64,000 nt of DNA from Methanoregula formicica SMSP (GTDB lineage Archaea; Halobacteriota; Methanomicrobia; Methanomicrobiales; Methanospirillaceae), in contig NC_019943.1 in NCBI RefSeq assembly GCF_000327485.1, positions 1,674,001-1,738,000 of the forward strand, written 5' to 3'. Each line of letters begins with the position of its first letter. Positions within the stretch are counted from its first letter, which is position 1. The notes beneath the pieces were generated by a model. The model did not search any database, was not told the origin of the DNA, and saw only the letters and a program-made list of their open reading frames with translations. A program made the translations under genes and the position numbers. Positions 25,684-35,300 of this stretch are shown here, piece by piece.

Positions 25684-27423
25684 ATGGCATATCCTAACCT
25701 CTACAGTGACGAATCGATCGTCCTCAATGCACAGAATGTCAAGGTGAAGTCCGTATCGTTCGAAGCGGTGCTCACGACACGCAGGCTCATTCTCGTGGAC
25801 AGCAAGAAGCACCTGATAGCACCGCAGGAGATCCTGCTGGCAACCCTGCGGGACATCGAAGCTGGAGAGAATGCCATCCGCGACCCCACCATCACCCTCT
25901 CTATCATCACGACGACTGGCGCCACCCGCCAGATGATCCTCACGTTCTCGAAAACAAGCGGCGGGGACCGCAAGCGGGAACGCGACGAATGGATCAAGGC
26001 GCTCCGGCAGAACATGGCATCGGCCGGGCAGCACCCGATCATGCCCGACCAGCCAATCCCGGAAGAGGCCTATCCCCCCGGTGCCGATGAACGGCCATCA
26101 CCTGCCCGGGCTGCACCCGCTGTCCCGGCTCATTCTGGAAAGAAGAAGATCGAGATCGCCCGCCCGGGCCCGATCAAAAAGATCATCGATGCCCCCCCGG
26201 CCATCCCGAAACCCGTGGAGACAACAAGCCTTCCCACGGGTTCGTTCTGCAACAAGTGCGGCAGCCGCGTACCCCCGGACTCGGCGTTCTGCAACAAGTG
26301 CGGGACACCGGTCGTGACCGATGCAGACCTTGACGCACACCTCGCCACGACCTCCGCCCCTGCGCCCGCAGTCCCCCAGATCCAGGTGCAGGCCCGGCCA
26401 ACATTCGGGCAGGGCGACAAGAAAGAGCGACCTATCGAAGAGGTCATCCACTCGATCGAGCCGCTCATCGAGGACTCGGTCCCGCGGACCCAGCCCTACC
26501 CCATTGTGCCCAAACAGGTGTTCCAGCCCCGTGAACAGCAGGCGGCCGCACCGGAGCAGCAAGAGCCCTCACCGGAAGCTGCACCCGCCCCGGCACCCGA
26601 AGCCGCAGCGCCCGCGCCGGAATCCCCGACTCCCGGTGTGACCTGGCCGGTACTCGGTTCAGCCGGCGGCCCGGTTGAAGGGCAGGTCTCGATCCCGGCA
26701 CAACCGGAAGCAGCACCGGCCTCAGCGCCGCAGGCTCCTCCCGTCCCGCCTGCACCACCCGTACCACCGGTCCCGGGCGGGAAGAAGAAGTTCATCGCGA
26801 TCGGTGCTGTTGCACTGGTCCTCGTTCTCATCATTGCAGCGGTCTTCATCTTCGCAAACCCGCTGGGCGGAGGACAGCCGGCAACGACAACACCGGTCAC
26901 GACCGCCGTGCCCACGACCGCCGCAACCCCCACCCCGTCCACGCCAACGATGACCTATGTTCCGACCGAGACCACACCGGCCGTTGAACCCACAGAAACG
27001 CCGGCCGGTACAACCAGCTCGTCCGGAGGCACGATGATCGTCCCGGACCAGAACGTCTGGATCCACATCATCTATGACGGCGAATACAACGGTATCTATG
27101 GTGTTGCCGGAGGGTCCACAACGATTGCCGGAGAAGGGGAGAAAGTCCTCCAGATCCCGGTCAACGTGGGGATCGTGATTGCCTCGATCCAGAAACTGGA
27201 CGGGTCCGGTGACAAGCTGACCGTCGAGATCTGGAAAGACGGCAAACGGGTTGCGGAGAAATCCACGGTTTCACCCAAGGGGGTAATCGAGATCCAGACC
27301 GACTTACGGCCAACATCCACGCCAACCCCCACGTCAACCAAGATCCCGGTCCCGACAAAGACCACTGCAGCGGCAAACGAAACTGCCAACGCAACCGCAA
27401 CAATCACTGCGGCAGCCGAATAA
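25684..27423 (+). CDS. PH-like/zinc-ribbon membrane protein
   Basis: A 579-residue modular protein. The N-terminal 115 residues (LTTRRLILVDSKKHLIAPQE..., ending in a DEWIKALRQNM helix) look like a PH/GRAM-type domain. A Pro/Ala-rich linker, a zinc ribbon (CNKC at about 198-201 and 213-216), another very Ala/Pro-rich linker (about 280-365) and one membrane helix (FIAIGAVALVLVLIIAAVFIF) follow. Outside the membrane a Thr-rich stretch leads to a beta-rich domain (VWIHIIYDGEYNGIYGVAGG) and a Thr/Ala tail. Cytoplasmic sensing linked to a surface domain is possible; function is unknown. Confidence 0.75.
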   Translation: MAYPNLYSDESIVLNAQNVKVKSVSFEAVLTTRRLILVDSKKHLIAPQEILLATLRDIEAGENAIRDPTITLSIITTTGATRQMILTFSKTSGGDRKRERDEWIKALRQNMASAGQHPIMPDQPIPEEAYPPGADERPSPARAAPAVPAHSGKKKIEIARPGPIKKIIDAPPAIPKPVETTSLPTGSFCNKCGSRVPPDSAFCNKCGTPVVTDADLDAHLATTSAPAPAVPQIQVQARPTFGQGDKKERPIEEVIHSIEPLIEDSVPRTQPYPIVPKQVFQPREQQAAAPEQQEPSPEAAPAPAPEAAAPAPESPTPGVTWPVLGSAGGPVEGQVSIPAQPEAAPASAPQAPPVPPAPPVPPVPGGKKKFIAIGAVALVLVLIIAAVFIFANPLGGGQPATTTPVTTAVPTTAATPTPSTPTMTYVPTETTPAVEPTETPAGTTSSSGGTMIVPDQNVWIHIIYDGEYNGIYGVAGGSTTIAGEGEKVLQIPVNVGIVIASIQKLDGSGDKLTVEIWKDGKRVAEKSTVSPKGVIEIQTDLRPTSTPTPTSTKIPVPTKTTAAANETANATATITAAAE

Positions 27424-27452
27424 TCCTTCCCTTTTTTCGCATCTTCTTCTCA

Positions 27453-28625
27453 TCAGGGATTGTCCGGGTTAACTTCGACACCAGTCCCGACAACATACCG
27501 TTCGTCCCCGACAACCAGCCGGCTGCCGCGCAGGCGATAGTCCTTCACAACGTTATCCTTTCCCCTCACATGAACGCGTATTTCGCCAGACCCGCTGGAA
27601 AATACTTCCCTGATAGCCTTCTCAGCAGCATGCCGATCCTCTTCCACAACAAACGCGAGCGCGTTCATATCGGCTATCGCTTCCCCGGATTTTCCGAGCG
27701 ATTCCTCCATAAACCGGTTGGTCCGGATAAATTTCCCGTCCCGGTCCAGGACAAAGAAGATATTAGGGATGCAGTCGATGACCGCATCGAAGAACTCTTT
27801 CTCCCGCTGGAGGGAGTCCCTGACGATCTTCCGGTCCGTGACATCCCGGATCGATTCGATTGCTCCAATCATCGTTCCGGCATTATCATAGAGGGGTGAG
27901 GCGGTGAACCATAATAGGGCATCCCGGACTCCGGCAAAGCCCGGTACCGTGACCTCGGCATACAGGATGTTCCCGTTCCGTTTGATGAAAGGATACCGGG
28001 TTTTTATGGCCGGATCATTCTTCAGCACAAGATCGATCAGGAGGGGGCGGCGTTCTCCGTATAAGGAGACGGCATATGCGTACTTGCCTTCACCGATCAT
28101 CACAGATGCAGGGGTCCCGGTCAGCTTCTCCATGGCCCGGTTCCACGCAATCACGATCCCCTCCGTGTTGATGGCAAACGTTGCATCGGGCAGGAAGTTG
28201 AGGATATCCGACTGGAGCCGTTCCTGATCGGATATTTTCTTGTCGGCCCTCCGGTGCTCGACAACCAGCCGGATCTTGTGCGCAAGTTCCGCAAATTGGG
28301 AATTCGCCTCACCGCCTTTCTGGAGATAGGAATCTGCCCCTTCGTTGAGGGCCTGAATGACAACCTCCTCCCGGCCTTTTCCGGTAAAAATGATAAATGG
28401 GATGGTATTGCCGGAAGCCCGGATCTTTTTTAAGAATGCTATGCCGTCCATGACCGGCATCTGGTAATCGGAGACGATGGCTTCGTAGTTGCCGGACTCA
28501 AGGAGAGTCATCGCTTCAGGCGCAGAGGTCGCTGTGTCGACACGGAACTTTCCGTGCCCCTCAAGAAAGATCTTGCCGATCTGGAGCAACTCGGGCTCAT
28601 CATCCACATACAGGACCTGGAACAT
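27453..28625 (-). CDS. Response regulator with two PAS domains
   Basis: A 390-residue signalling protein. A receiver domain (about 1-120) has the acidic pair DDE near 8-10, the phosphoacceptor Asp in VSDYQMPVMDG near 53 and the conserved Lys in LQKGG. Two PAS domains follow (about 140-265 and 270-385). There is no histidine kinase, DNA-binding or cyclase output, so it probably passes signals by protein contact, as many single-chain methanogen REC-PAS proteins do. ATG 28625 follows GGTGCGT; a GTG six bases upstream is an alternative start. Confidence 0.87.
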   Translation of the reverse strand: MFQVLYVDDEPELLQIGKIFLEGHGKFRVDTATSAPEAMTLLESGNYEAIVSDYQMPVMDGIAFLKKIRASGNTIPFIIFTGKGREEVVIQALNEGADSYLQKGGEANSQFAELAHKIRLVVEHRRADKKISDQERLQSDILNFLPDATFAINTEGIVIAWNRAMEKLTGTPASVMIGEGKYAYAVSLYGERRPLLIDLVLKNDPAIKTRYPFIKRNGNILYAEVTVPGFAGVRDALLWFTASPLYDNAGTMIGAIESIRDVTDRKIVRDSLQREKEFFDAVIDCIPNIFFVLDRDGKFIRTNRFMEESLGKSGEAIADMNALAFVVEEDRHAAEKAIREVFSSGSGEIRVHVRGKDNVVKDYRLRGSRLVVGDERYVVGTGVEVNPDNP

Positions 28626-28741
28626 ACGCACCGGAAATGCTTTACAGTGAATGACTATACGTCACCATTAATATTTTCTTTGTATGCCGGGCACTGAAGA
28701 TGTACATCCGCCCGGTTTTTGTTTCATACCCATTTCCGGAT

Positions 28742-29305
28742 CTACAGGACGCCGGTACGGCCGAGCTTTTCCCGGAAGATTTCTAACCCTTTCCGGATAT
28801 CGGCAAGGTTTGTCCCCCCGGTGATGACGGCTTTCCCGGAAGAGAAGAGGAGGAAGACGACTTTGGGGTCGGTAAGCCGGCAGACCAGCCCCGGGAAACT
28901 CTCCGGTTCGTACTCCACCCAGTCGCTGTCCATGAGGGAAGCGACCATCCGGACCAGGTTGCATTCCCGGCCGAAACTGCAGGTACAGACAATGTTCCGG
29001 ACCGAGACGCGGGGCTCATCATGGCAGGCGATGTTGGCGGTTTTGAGCACTGCAAGAAGGTTCTTTGTGGCAGGCACAAGGTCTTCCTGCCGGGCAATGC
29101 CGGTGATGACAACCTTCCCGGATCCAAAGATGAGGGCAACGGCTTTGGGGTCCTGCATATAGTACACGGCGCCGGGAAACCGCTTCTTGTCGAACCTGCA
29201 CTCCGGTACTGCATTGAGGAGATGCGTCAGGTCAATGGAATCCGCAACCGGTCCGGCGGCAACGATATTCTGGATCCTGATCGGATCGTCCTGCATTTTT
29301 TTCAT
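28742..29305 (-). CDS. tbp: TATA-box-binding protein
   Basis: A 187-residue archaeal TBP made of two imperfect repeats of about 90 residues. Each repeat shows the saddle pattern, such as FPGAVYYMQDPKAVALIFGSGK in parts and FPGLVCRLTDPKVVFLLFSSGK in parts, followed by a K(A/V)VITG strand. It binds promoters with TFB to start transcription. The protein lacks the strongly acidic C-terminal tail of many archaeal TBPs and contains several extra cysteines (CTCSFGREC), so it may be one of several TBP paralogues. Confidence 0.92.
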   Translation of the reverse strand: MKKMQDDPIRIQNIVAAGPVADSIDLTHLLNAVPECRFDKKRFPGAVYYMQDPKAVALIFGSGKVVITGIARQEDLVPATKNLLAVLKTANIACHDEPRVSVRNIVCTCSFGRECNLVRMVASLMDSDWVEYEPESFPGLVCRLTDPKVVFLLFSSGKAVITGGTNLADIRKGLEIFREKLGRTGVL

Positions 29306-29432
29306 GGTACCCGGTTTGATTGGAAGTACCTATTTATCGGTAACCCGGATCCAGCGCAATGCAGGAAGGCCTGTTTCATAAAAGGTTCCACCCGCTGGCC
29401 GGCAACCGCGCGAGAAAAAAACACTGCCCGGT

Positions 29433-29472
29433 AATTTTCCGGAGAACCGGAAATTAGTTGCGCGATCAACTA
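29433..29472. promoter_or_regulatory. Two adjacent palindromes upstream of marR (candidate operators)
   Basis: A nearly perfect inverted repeat (AATTTTCCGG-agaa-CCGGAAATT, 29433-29455) abuts a second perfect one, TAGTTG-CGCGAT-CAACTA (29455-29472). The second has the TAGTTG/CAACTA arms seen in MarR-family operators. An AT-rich box (TACGTATTTG) follows at once. Position about 120 bases before the MarR gene fits autoregulation of the marR-MFS unit. The sequence is seen directly; the binding protein is inferred. Confidence 0.55.
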
Positions 29473-29590
29473 CGTATTTGTGGAAATCCCATCATGATGG
29501 TTGCATCAGCCGGGATCCGGACTCGGCACATCACGGGAGTAAACCCGCAGATTGCGTCTGCACCCGGACCGGGCCGGTACGGTGAAATCC

Positions 29591-30031
29591 TTGGAAACGA
29601 GAGAACGGGAATTTTTAGGAAAAGACATTGCGTTGCTCTACCGGGCAAGCCAGAAGAACCTTGACGACCGGCTCCGGCCCTGCGGGATCGGCTCGGGACA
29701 GTTTTACGTGCTGATGCCCCTCTTCCGCGAGGACGGGATCAACCAGGACGCGATAACCCGGATCATCCAGGTGGACAAGGCGTCCGTCACCCGGGCGGTC
29801 CAGAAACTGGTTGACGAAGGCTACGTTGTCCGGAAACGTGACGAGACCGACCGGCGCTCCTGCCGGGTCTTTCTCACAAAAAAAGGCCGGGGGATCCAAC
29901 TTGCGATGACAACGATTGCGCAGGAATGGGAAGACCTGCTCCCCTCCGGTTTTGATCCGGTGGAGCGCGGGGGGGTCCGTGGCTCGTTTGAAACAATGAT
30001 CAACACCATCTTCCGGGATACGGGAGAGTAA
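29591..30031 (+). CDS. MarR-family transcriptional regulator
   Basis: A winged-helix regulator of about 146 residues. The recognition helix region (ITRIIQVDKASVTRAVQKLVDEGYVVRKRD) and the wing DETDRRSCRVFLTKKG are typical MarR. The start is uncertain: TTG 29591 follows GGTGAAAT at good spacing; GTG 29582 is possible. It ends 11 bases before an MFS transporter, a classic efflux pump-repressor pair. It is likely to bind the palindromes at 29433-29472 and release on binding a small toxic compound. Confidence 0.9.
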   Translation: METREREFLGKDIALLYRASQKNLDDRLRPCGIGSGQFYVLMPLFREDGINQDAITRIIQVDKASVTRAVQKLVDEGYVVRKRDETDRRSCRVFLTKKGRGIQLAMTTIAQEWEDLLPSGFDPVERGGVRGSFETMINTIFRDTGE

Positions 30032-30042
30032 CGGAGGATATC

Positions 30043-31221
30043 ATGGAATTCAGGAAATCCCACCAGTTCATGCTCTGCATCACGGCATTCTTCGGCATGG
30101 CCGGGGGCACGCATCTTGCCCCGGTCCTGCCGGAGATGGTAGCGCCCCTGCACACGACCAGTGCGGAAGTCGCCCTGCTGATGTCGGTGCTGACCATCTC
30201 GACTGCCATCTTCACCCTGCTGATTGCGCACTACATTGACCGGGTCAACCGCAAGACAGTCCTCATCCCCTGCCTCGTGGTCTACGGCCTGACCGGCCTC
30301 TTCTGTTTCTTTGCCTCCGACATGCAGTCGCTCCTCGTCCTCCGGTTCCTGCAGGGGATTGGCGTTGCGGGGATGCTGACCCTGCCCCTTCTCATGATTG
30401 GGGACGTGTTCAAAGGCCACGACAGCGTGAAGCCGATCAGCACCATCAGTATCTCGTTTGCGATCGGTGCCATATCGGTCCCGCTCATCGGGGGGTTCAT
30501 GGCAATGGTGGCGTGGAACCTCCCGTTCCTGTTCTACGCGCTCGCGCTCCCGTTCGCCCTTGTGGTCTGGGCATTTCTCCCGGAGACACGCGGGGCGGAG
30601 CATGCCGGTAACCGCAACGGGATCAAAGAGGCGTTTTGTGCGCTCCGGGATATCCGGGTTTTCTCTGCGGTCTTCATGGGATTTGCCGTATACGTCCTGC
30701 TGTTTGCCATGGTCATCTACGTCCCCTTCCTGCTCAAGAGCCTCTTCTCGTATTCCTCCGGCTCTTCCGGCATCATGCTCGCGATCGAAGGGCTCGCGGT
30801 CATTCTTGTGGCGTCCCGGGTGCACAGCCTTACGCGGAGATATTCCGTGCTCCCGGTCATCACCCTCGGGTTCGCGCTCGTTGGCGCATCGCTCGTGCTC
30901 ATGGCATTCTTCCCCTTCCTAGCCGCTATCGTCCTCCTGCTCATCCTGTTCGGGGCCGGGTATGGTCTTGCCCAGACGTCCGTTGATGTCCTCACGGTCC
31001 AGGTCCCCCCGCCGGAAAACCGGGGCGGCATCCTCTCCATCCACACCTGCGGGAAATACCTTGGCGGGAGCATCGCCCCGGTCATCCTCGGGATCGTTCT
31101 CGTCTTCTTGGGCATGGAAGGCGTCTTTGTGCTGGCCGGGATCTTCGGGCTCGTTATGGCCGCAATCGCGTACGGGATCCGGAATAAATTCGCGGGGCCG
31201 GCCGGTGCTGCGGGGCAGTGA
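30043..31221 (+). CDS. MFS transporter (drug efflux type)
   Basis: A 392-residue transporter with about 12 membrane helices. The loop after helix 2 is DRVNRKTVLIPCL (about 66-78), the MFS signature loop; the helix 4 region contains RFLQGIGVAGMLTLPL. GGAGG lies 5-8 bases before ATG 30043. The gene directly follows marR, which suggests an inducible multidrug or metabolite exporter. Its 3' end is followed by a T-rich tract (31230-31294) and then the accessory island. Confidence 0.92.
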   Translation: MEFRKSHQFMLCITAFFGMAGGTHLAPVLPEMVAPLHTTSAEVALLMSVLTISTAIFTLLIAHYIDRVNRKTVLIPCLVVYGLTGLFCFFASDMQSLLVLRFLQGIGVAGMLTLPLLMIGDVFKGHDSVKPISTISISFAIGAISVPLIGGFMAMVAWNLPFLFYALALPFALVVWAFLPETRGAEHAGNRNGIKEAFCALRDIRVFSAVFMGFAVYVLLFAMVIYVPFLLKSLFSYSSGSSGIMLAIEGLAVILVASRVHSLTRRYSVLPVITLGFALVGASLVLMAFFPFLAAIVLLLILFGAGYGLAQTSVDVLTVQVPPPENRGGILSIHTCGKYLGGSIAPVILGIVLVFLGMEGVFVLAGIFGLVMAAIAYGIRNKFAGPAGAAGQ

Positions 31222-31227
31222 CGCTGC

Positions 31228-31294
31228 GGGATTTTTAGAAAATTTTTGAAAAATTTTTCTGGTTTTTTTCTGGGATTTTGTTTTTCTTTTTTAG
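31228..31294 (+). terminator. T-rich terminator tract after the MFS gene
   Basis: Several T runs (TTTTT, TTTTTTT, TTTTT, TTTTTT) follow the MFS stop codon closely on the plus strand, interleaved with AAAATTTTT units. Runs of T downstream of a gene are the main intrinsic termination signal in archaea. Assignment is from composition and position only. Confidence 0.55.
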
Positions 31295-31500
31295 ATCAAC
31301 AAATTTTTTCAAGAAAATTTCCGGCTCGTGAAAAATTTTCGGAACTAATTTTCTCTCTAAAATCTTTGCCGGAGAATTTTCGGATGCCGGATCTTCCGTA
31401 ATCAAAGGCCAGGCGCTCCATGCCGGGAGACGGGCCGAGGAGTAAGGGTACCCGGGAATGCAAGTGTGCCCGCCAGAAAGATACGACGGTGGAAGTTATC

Positions 31501-31614
31501 TCTCCGTCGGAGACCCGGGTCGAAGAGCCCTTCGGACTCTTCGAAGACCGGTTGGTCTTCTCATCTCTCAGGTCTGATGACCATCGAGTTCTCCTGCTCC
31601 AGGTCAAGCGACCT
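31501..31614. repeat. Hairpin train, member of a dispersed GAAGA/TCTTC hairpin family
   Basis: Consecutive short inverted repeats with small loops: GAAGAG...CTCTTC (31522-31542), GAAGACC...GGTCTTC (31543-31560), GGTC-tgat-GACC (31571-31582) and AGGTC...GACCT (31601-31614). The words GAAGACC, GGTCTTCTC and CAGGTCTGATGA recur in the train at 49020-49184. The hairpins are seen directly. Whether they act in RNA or are mobile DNA repeats is not known. Confidence 0.7.
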
Positions 31615-31770
31615 GTCGCACCCGAAAACCCCCTTTCTTTTCGTTTCGCGTGCTCCCCATGCGAAAAAAGAGCGATCGGCCGCTGGAAGGGCACTATTTA
31701 GTTAATTTTTAAAGCCAGAAATAGACGCCGTTCGTAAAAATACAGGCAAAATATCAGTATTTTCCAAATG

Positions 31771-31876
31771 AGGTACTGTAATTCGCAAAAAAATGCGACT
31801 ATCCCAAAACCTGTTTCCTAAAATGAACCCGGATCCGAAAACGGAGCGATTATAAGAGAGATTGGACTTAGGGGGA
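31771..31876. repeat. Imperfect direct repeat, copy A
   Basis: About 106 bases that align with 32048-32155 along their length. Both begin AGGTACTGTAATTCGC, contain a small inverted repeat (TCGC...GCGA around an A-rich loop), AAAATGA(A/G)CCCGGAT(C/T)CGAAAAC and CGATT(A/T)AT, and end in a G run. The two copies differ by substitutions spread throughout. Not coding. Could be a duplicated regulatory element or the remnant of a mobile element. Confidence 0.75.
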
Positions 31877-32047
31877 TTGTCTCTGGCGGAAGTCATCCGG
31901 AATATCCTCCTGCCAGTTTGTTTAGCGTGCCCATGCCAGGAAAAACCCGTGATCGTTGAACCGGGAGTGCCTATATTGGCATTTTTCCGGGGTATATCCT
32001 GCTCCGTTAAGGGAAAAAATCCCCTAAAATTCATTCGTTAAAAATCC

Positions 32048-32155
32048 AGGTACTGTAATTCGCGAAAAAGTGCGATCCTCCAAAAGTCGGTTTTTCAAAA
32101 TGAGCCCGGATTCGAAAACAAAACGATTTATGGGGAGATTAGTTTTCAGGGGGGG
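32048..32155. repeat. Imperfect direct repeat, copy B
   Basis: Second copy of the repeat at 31771-31876, with the same opening word and the same small TCGC/GCGA inverted repeat. It ends about 120 bases before the TATA-like box of the restriction-modification gene. The unit spacing of 277 bases is larger than the unit itself, so this is not a simple tandem slippage product. Confidence 0.75.
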
Positions 32156-32175
32156 CCTTGCGTACAGGCCGTTGC

Positions 32176-32206
32176 CCAGCGAGGGGGCGGCAAGCCCCCC
32201 GAGCGA
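32176..32206. repeat. GC-rich hairpin
   Basis: An inverted repeat, GAGGGGGC-ggcaa-GCCCCCC-like, upstream of the restriction-modification gene. It can form a stem of about seven G-C pairs. It does not share the GAAGA/TCTTC stem of the other hairpins in the island. Role unknown; possible transcription-blocking or terminator-like structure. Confidence 0.5.
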
Positions 32207-32323
32207 CTCCGAGCATAAGCGAGGAGGGGGTGGAATCGTATTTTCAATTTGAATTCCCGTTCCCGTAAAATCTAAAAATATATTTCAACATCTTTAACGC
32301 GATTGAGCGCACCACCTTCTTCA

Positions 32324-35300
32324 ATGGCAGTCCCCGAATCCATCCAGCCACTTGTTGAAAAGTACACGTACCATCGCGAAGCCTACATCCGCGGGCAGGA
32401 GAAATACAATGAATCACAACTCCGCCAGGATTTCACTGATCCGTTTTTCCACGCGCTCGGCTGGGACGTGAACAACAACAAGGGACATTCGGAAGCGTAC
32501 CGGGAAGTGCTGCATGAGGAGCCGGTCCGGATCCGGGGGACTACCAAATATTTCGACTACACGTTCAGGATCGGGGGCGTGCGGAAGTTCATTGTCGAGA
32601 CCAAGAAGCCGTCCGTGCACATCAGGGATGATGCGGATGCAGCTCTCCAGCTCCGAAGGTATGCGTGGAACGCAAAACTCCCGCTCTCTATCCTGACGAA
32701 CTTCGAGGAGTGGGCGATCTATGATTGTACGATCAAGCCGGAGAATGGCGACACGGCTGCGAAGGGACGGATCGAGTATTTCACGTACAAGGATATTCCG
32801 GCCAAGTGGGACTATCTGGTCAGTGTCTTCTCGCAGGACTGTATCCTGAAAGGATCGTTCGACCGGTACGCTGCATCGCACAAAGGGAAGAAAGGGACGG
32901 CTGCGGTTGATGACGATATCCTTTCCGAGATCGAGTCATGGCGGGACGCACTCGCGAAGAACATCGCGATCCGGAACGACAAACTCTCGGTTGCCGAGCT
33001 GAACACCGTTGTCCAGCGCACGATCGACCGGCTCCTCTTCCTGCGGATCTGCGAAGACCGGGGGATCGAGGAGTACACAACGCTCCACAAACTTCTCGAA
33101 GGCGAGAACGTGTATGCCCGGCTCTGCGAACTGTTCCGGAACGCTGACGCGAAGTACAACTCCGGCCTCTTCCATTTCGATGACGAGCCCGGCAGGAATG
33201 AACTGCCGGACAACCTCTCCCTCTCCGTTTCCGTGGACGATAAGGTCTTGAAAGGGATCATCAAACGGCTTTACTATCCTGAAACCCCGTACCTCTTCTC
33301 GGTCATCCCTCCCGCAATCCTCGGGCACGTTTACGAGCAGTTCCTCGGGAAAGTTATCCGGCTTACGGAAGGTCACCAGGCAAAAGTGGAGTTCAAGCCG
33401 GAGGTGAAGAAGGCGGGCGGCGTCTTCTACACCCCGCAGTACATCGTGGAATACATTGTTGCGCACACGGTCGGCGAACTCGTGATGGACAAGACCCCCC
33501 GCGACGTGGCAAAGCTCCGCGTCCTCGACCCTGCGTGCGGCTCCGGTTCGTTTTTGATCGGGGCGTACCAGTTCCTCCTTGACTGGCACCGCGACTGGTA
33601 CATCGCAAACCTTGTCCCGGTTTTTATCGATAAGAAATCCGTGACCGACCCGGCCGTCCTCGCCCTGCTTCCCGAGCCCACGCCGCGGGGCAAGAAGAAA
33701 CTCACGCAGGTCGAGCTCCCGGTGTACAAGGCCGGCAAGACCGGCGATGCAACACGCTCGCGGAGCGACTGGCGCCTGACTACGGCCGAGAAGAAACGCA
33801 TTCTCTTGAACACCATCTACGGTGTGGACATCGACCAGGCCGCAGTCGAGGTGACGAAACTCTCGCTCCTCTTAAAAGTGCTTGAAGAAGAGAATGAGGA
33901 GAACATCGATAAGCAGCTGAAACTGTTCGCGGAGCGGGCGCTCCCCTCGCTGCACGAGAACATCAAGTGCGGGAACTCGCTGATCGGTACCGACATCATT
34001 ACACCTGAGATGGTGCAGGAAGAAGTGAAGCGGATCAACCCGTTCGACTGGGACCGGGAGTTTGCGGATGTGATGAAGGCGGGCGGGTTCGATGCTGTGA
34101 TCGGGAATCCGCCGTACATCCGGATCCAGACCTTGAAGGAATGGGCGCCGCAAGAAGTAGAATTCTACAAGAAAAAATTCATTTCCGCAAGCAAGGGAAA
34201 CTACGATATCTATGTTGTATTTGTTGAGAGGGGACTATCACTGCTCAACAAGAATGGCTTACTTGGGTACATTCTCCCGCATAAATTCTTCAACGCCAAA
34301 TATGGCGAGCCAGTGCGTTCAGTAATTGCGAAGGGAAAACATCTGAAAGAGATTGTTCATTTCGGACATCAGCAAATCTTTGAGAATGCAACAACCTATA
34401 CGTGTCTGCTATTTCTCGGAAAGAAAGACTATGATGATTTCGGATTTATCAACGTCGGGGATCTTACTTTATGGCGCTCCTCACATATCGCAATCGAAGG
34501 AAATATTTCGTGTAAAGATGTTTCCAAAAATGAGTGGAATTTTGTTGTAGGTAATGATTCAGGACTTTTCAAAAAATTAGACTCTGAAAGAATAAAACTG
34601 AAAGATGTTACAGCAAAAATTTTCCAAGGATTAGTAACGGGTGCTGATCCAGTTTTTCTTGTCATTAATCAAGAGGATGGATCATTTTACTCAGATGCAA
34701 CGGGAAAGACACATTTGCTTGAGAAAGATTTACTCCATCCATTATGCAAAGGCGCATTAAACATTCGTCGTTATTATATCGATAACATTACCAAATCGAT
34801 TCTTTTTCCGTATAAAATTGAAGAAAATACTGCAATTCTTATCTCAACAAAAGAACTCGCAGAAAAATATCCAAACACCTGGGAATATTTCAAACAAAAT
34901 AGATCTTTGTTAGAGGCACGAGAAAACGGAAAATGGAAAAACGAACAATGGTATGCATTTGGTCGGAATCAAAATTTAACCGAAATGAATCGTGAAAAAA
35001 TTCTCTCGCCAAGTATCGCTAACGGTGCATGTTTCACTTTTGATTCAAAAGATTTCTTTTACTTCATGGGTAGTGGCGGTGGCGGCGGTGGCGGCTATGG
35101 TATTATTTTAAAACCCGAAGAGAAAATGTCCTATTACTATCTGTTAGGTCTCCTCAACTCAGCATTATCAACATTCTATCTGAAGAAGATTAGTTCCACA
35201 TTTAGGGGAGGGTACATCGCCTTGAACCGGCAATATATAGAGCAACTCCCCATACGCACCATCAACTTCGCCGACCCTGCCGACAAGACCCGGCATGATC

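Larger units (their letters stand above)
31295..32323. other. Gene-free start of the accessory island
   Basis: About one kilobase with no credible gene between the MFS transporter and the restriction-modification gene. It contains AT-rich GAAAATTTTC-like units (to about 31390), a train of short hairpins (31501-31614), an imperfect direct repeat (31771-31876 and 32048-32155), a GC-rich hairpin (32176-32206) and an AT-rich TATA-like box (AAAAATATATTT, about 32273-32284). Short open frames here give compositions that look like translated hairpins and are not accepted. Confidence 0.6.

Noticed and set aside
31420-31701. A 93-residue protein in the island's gene-free start
   Set aside because: The frame runs across the hairpin train; no ribosome site; sequence resembles translated inverted repeats.
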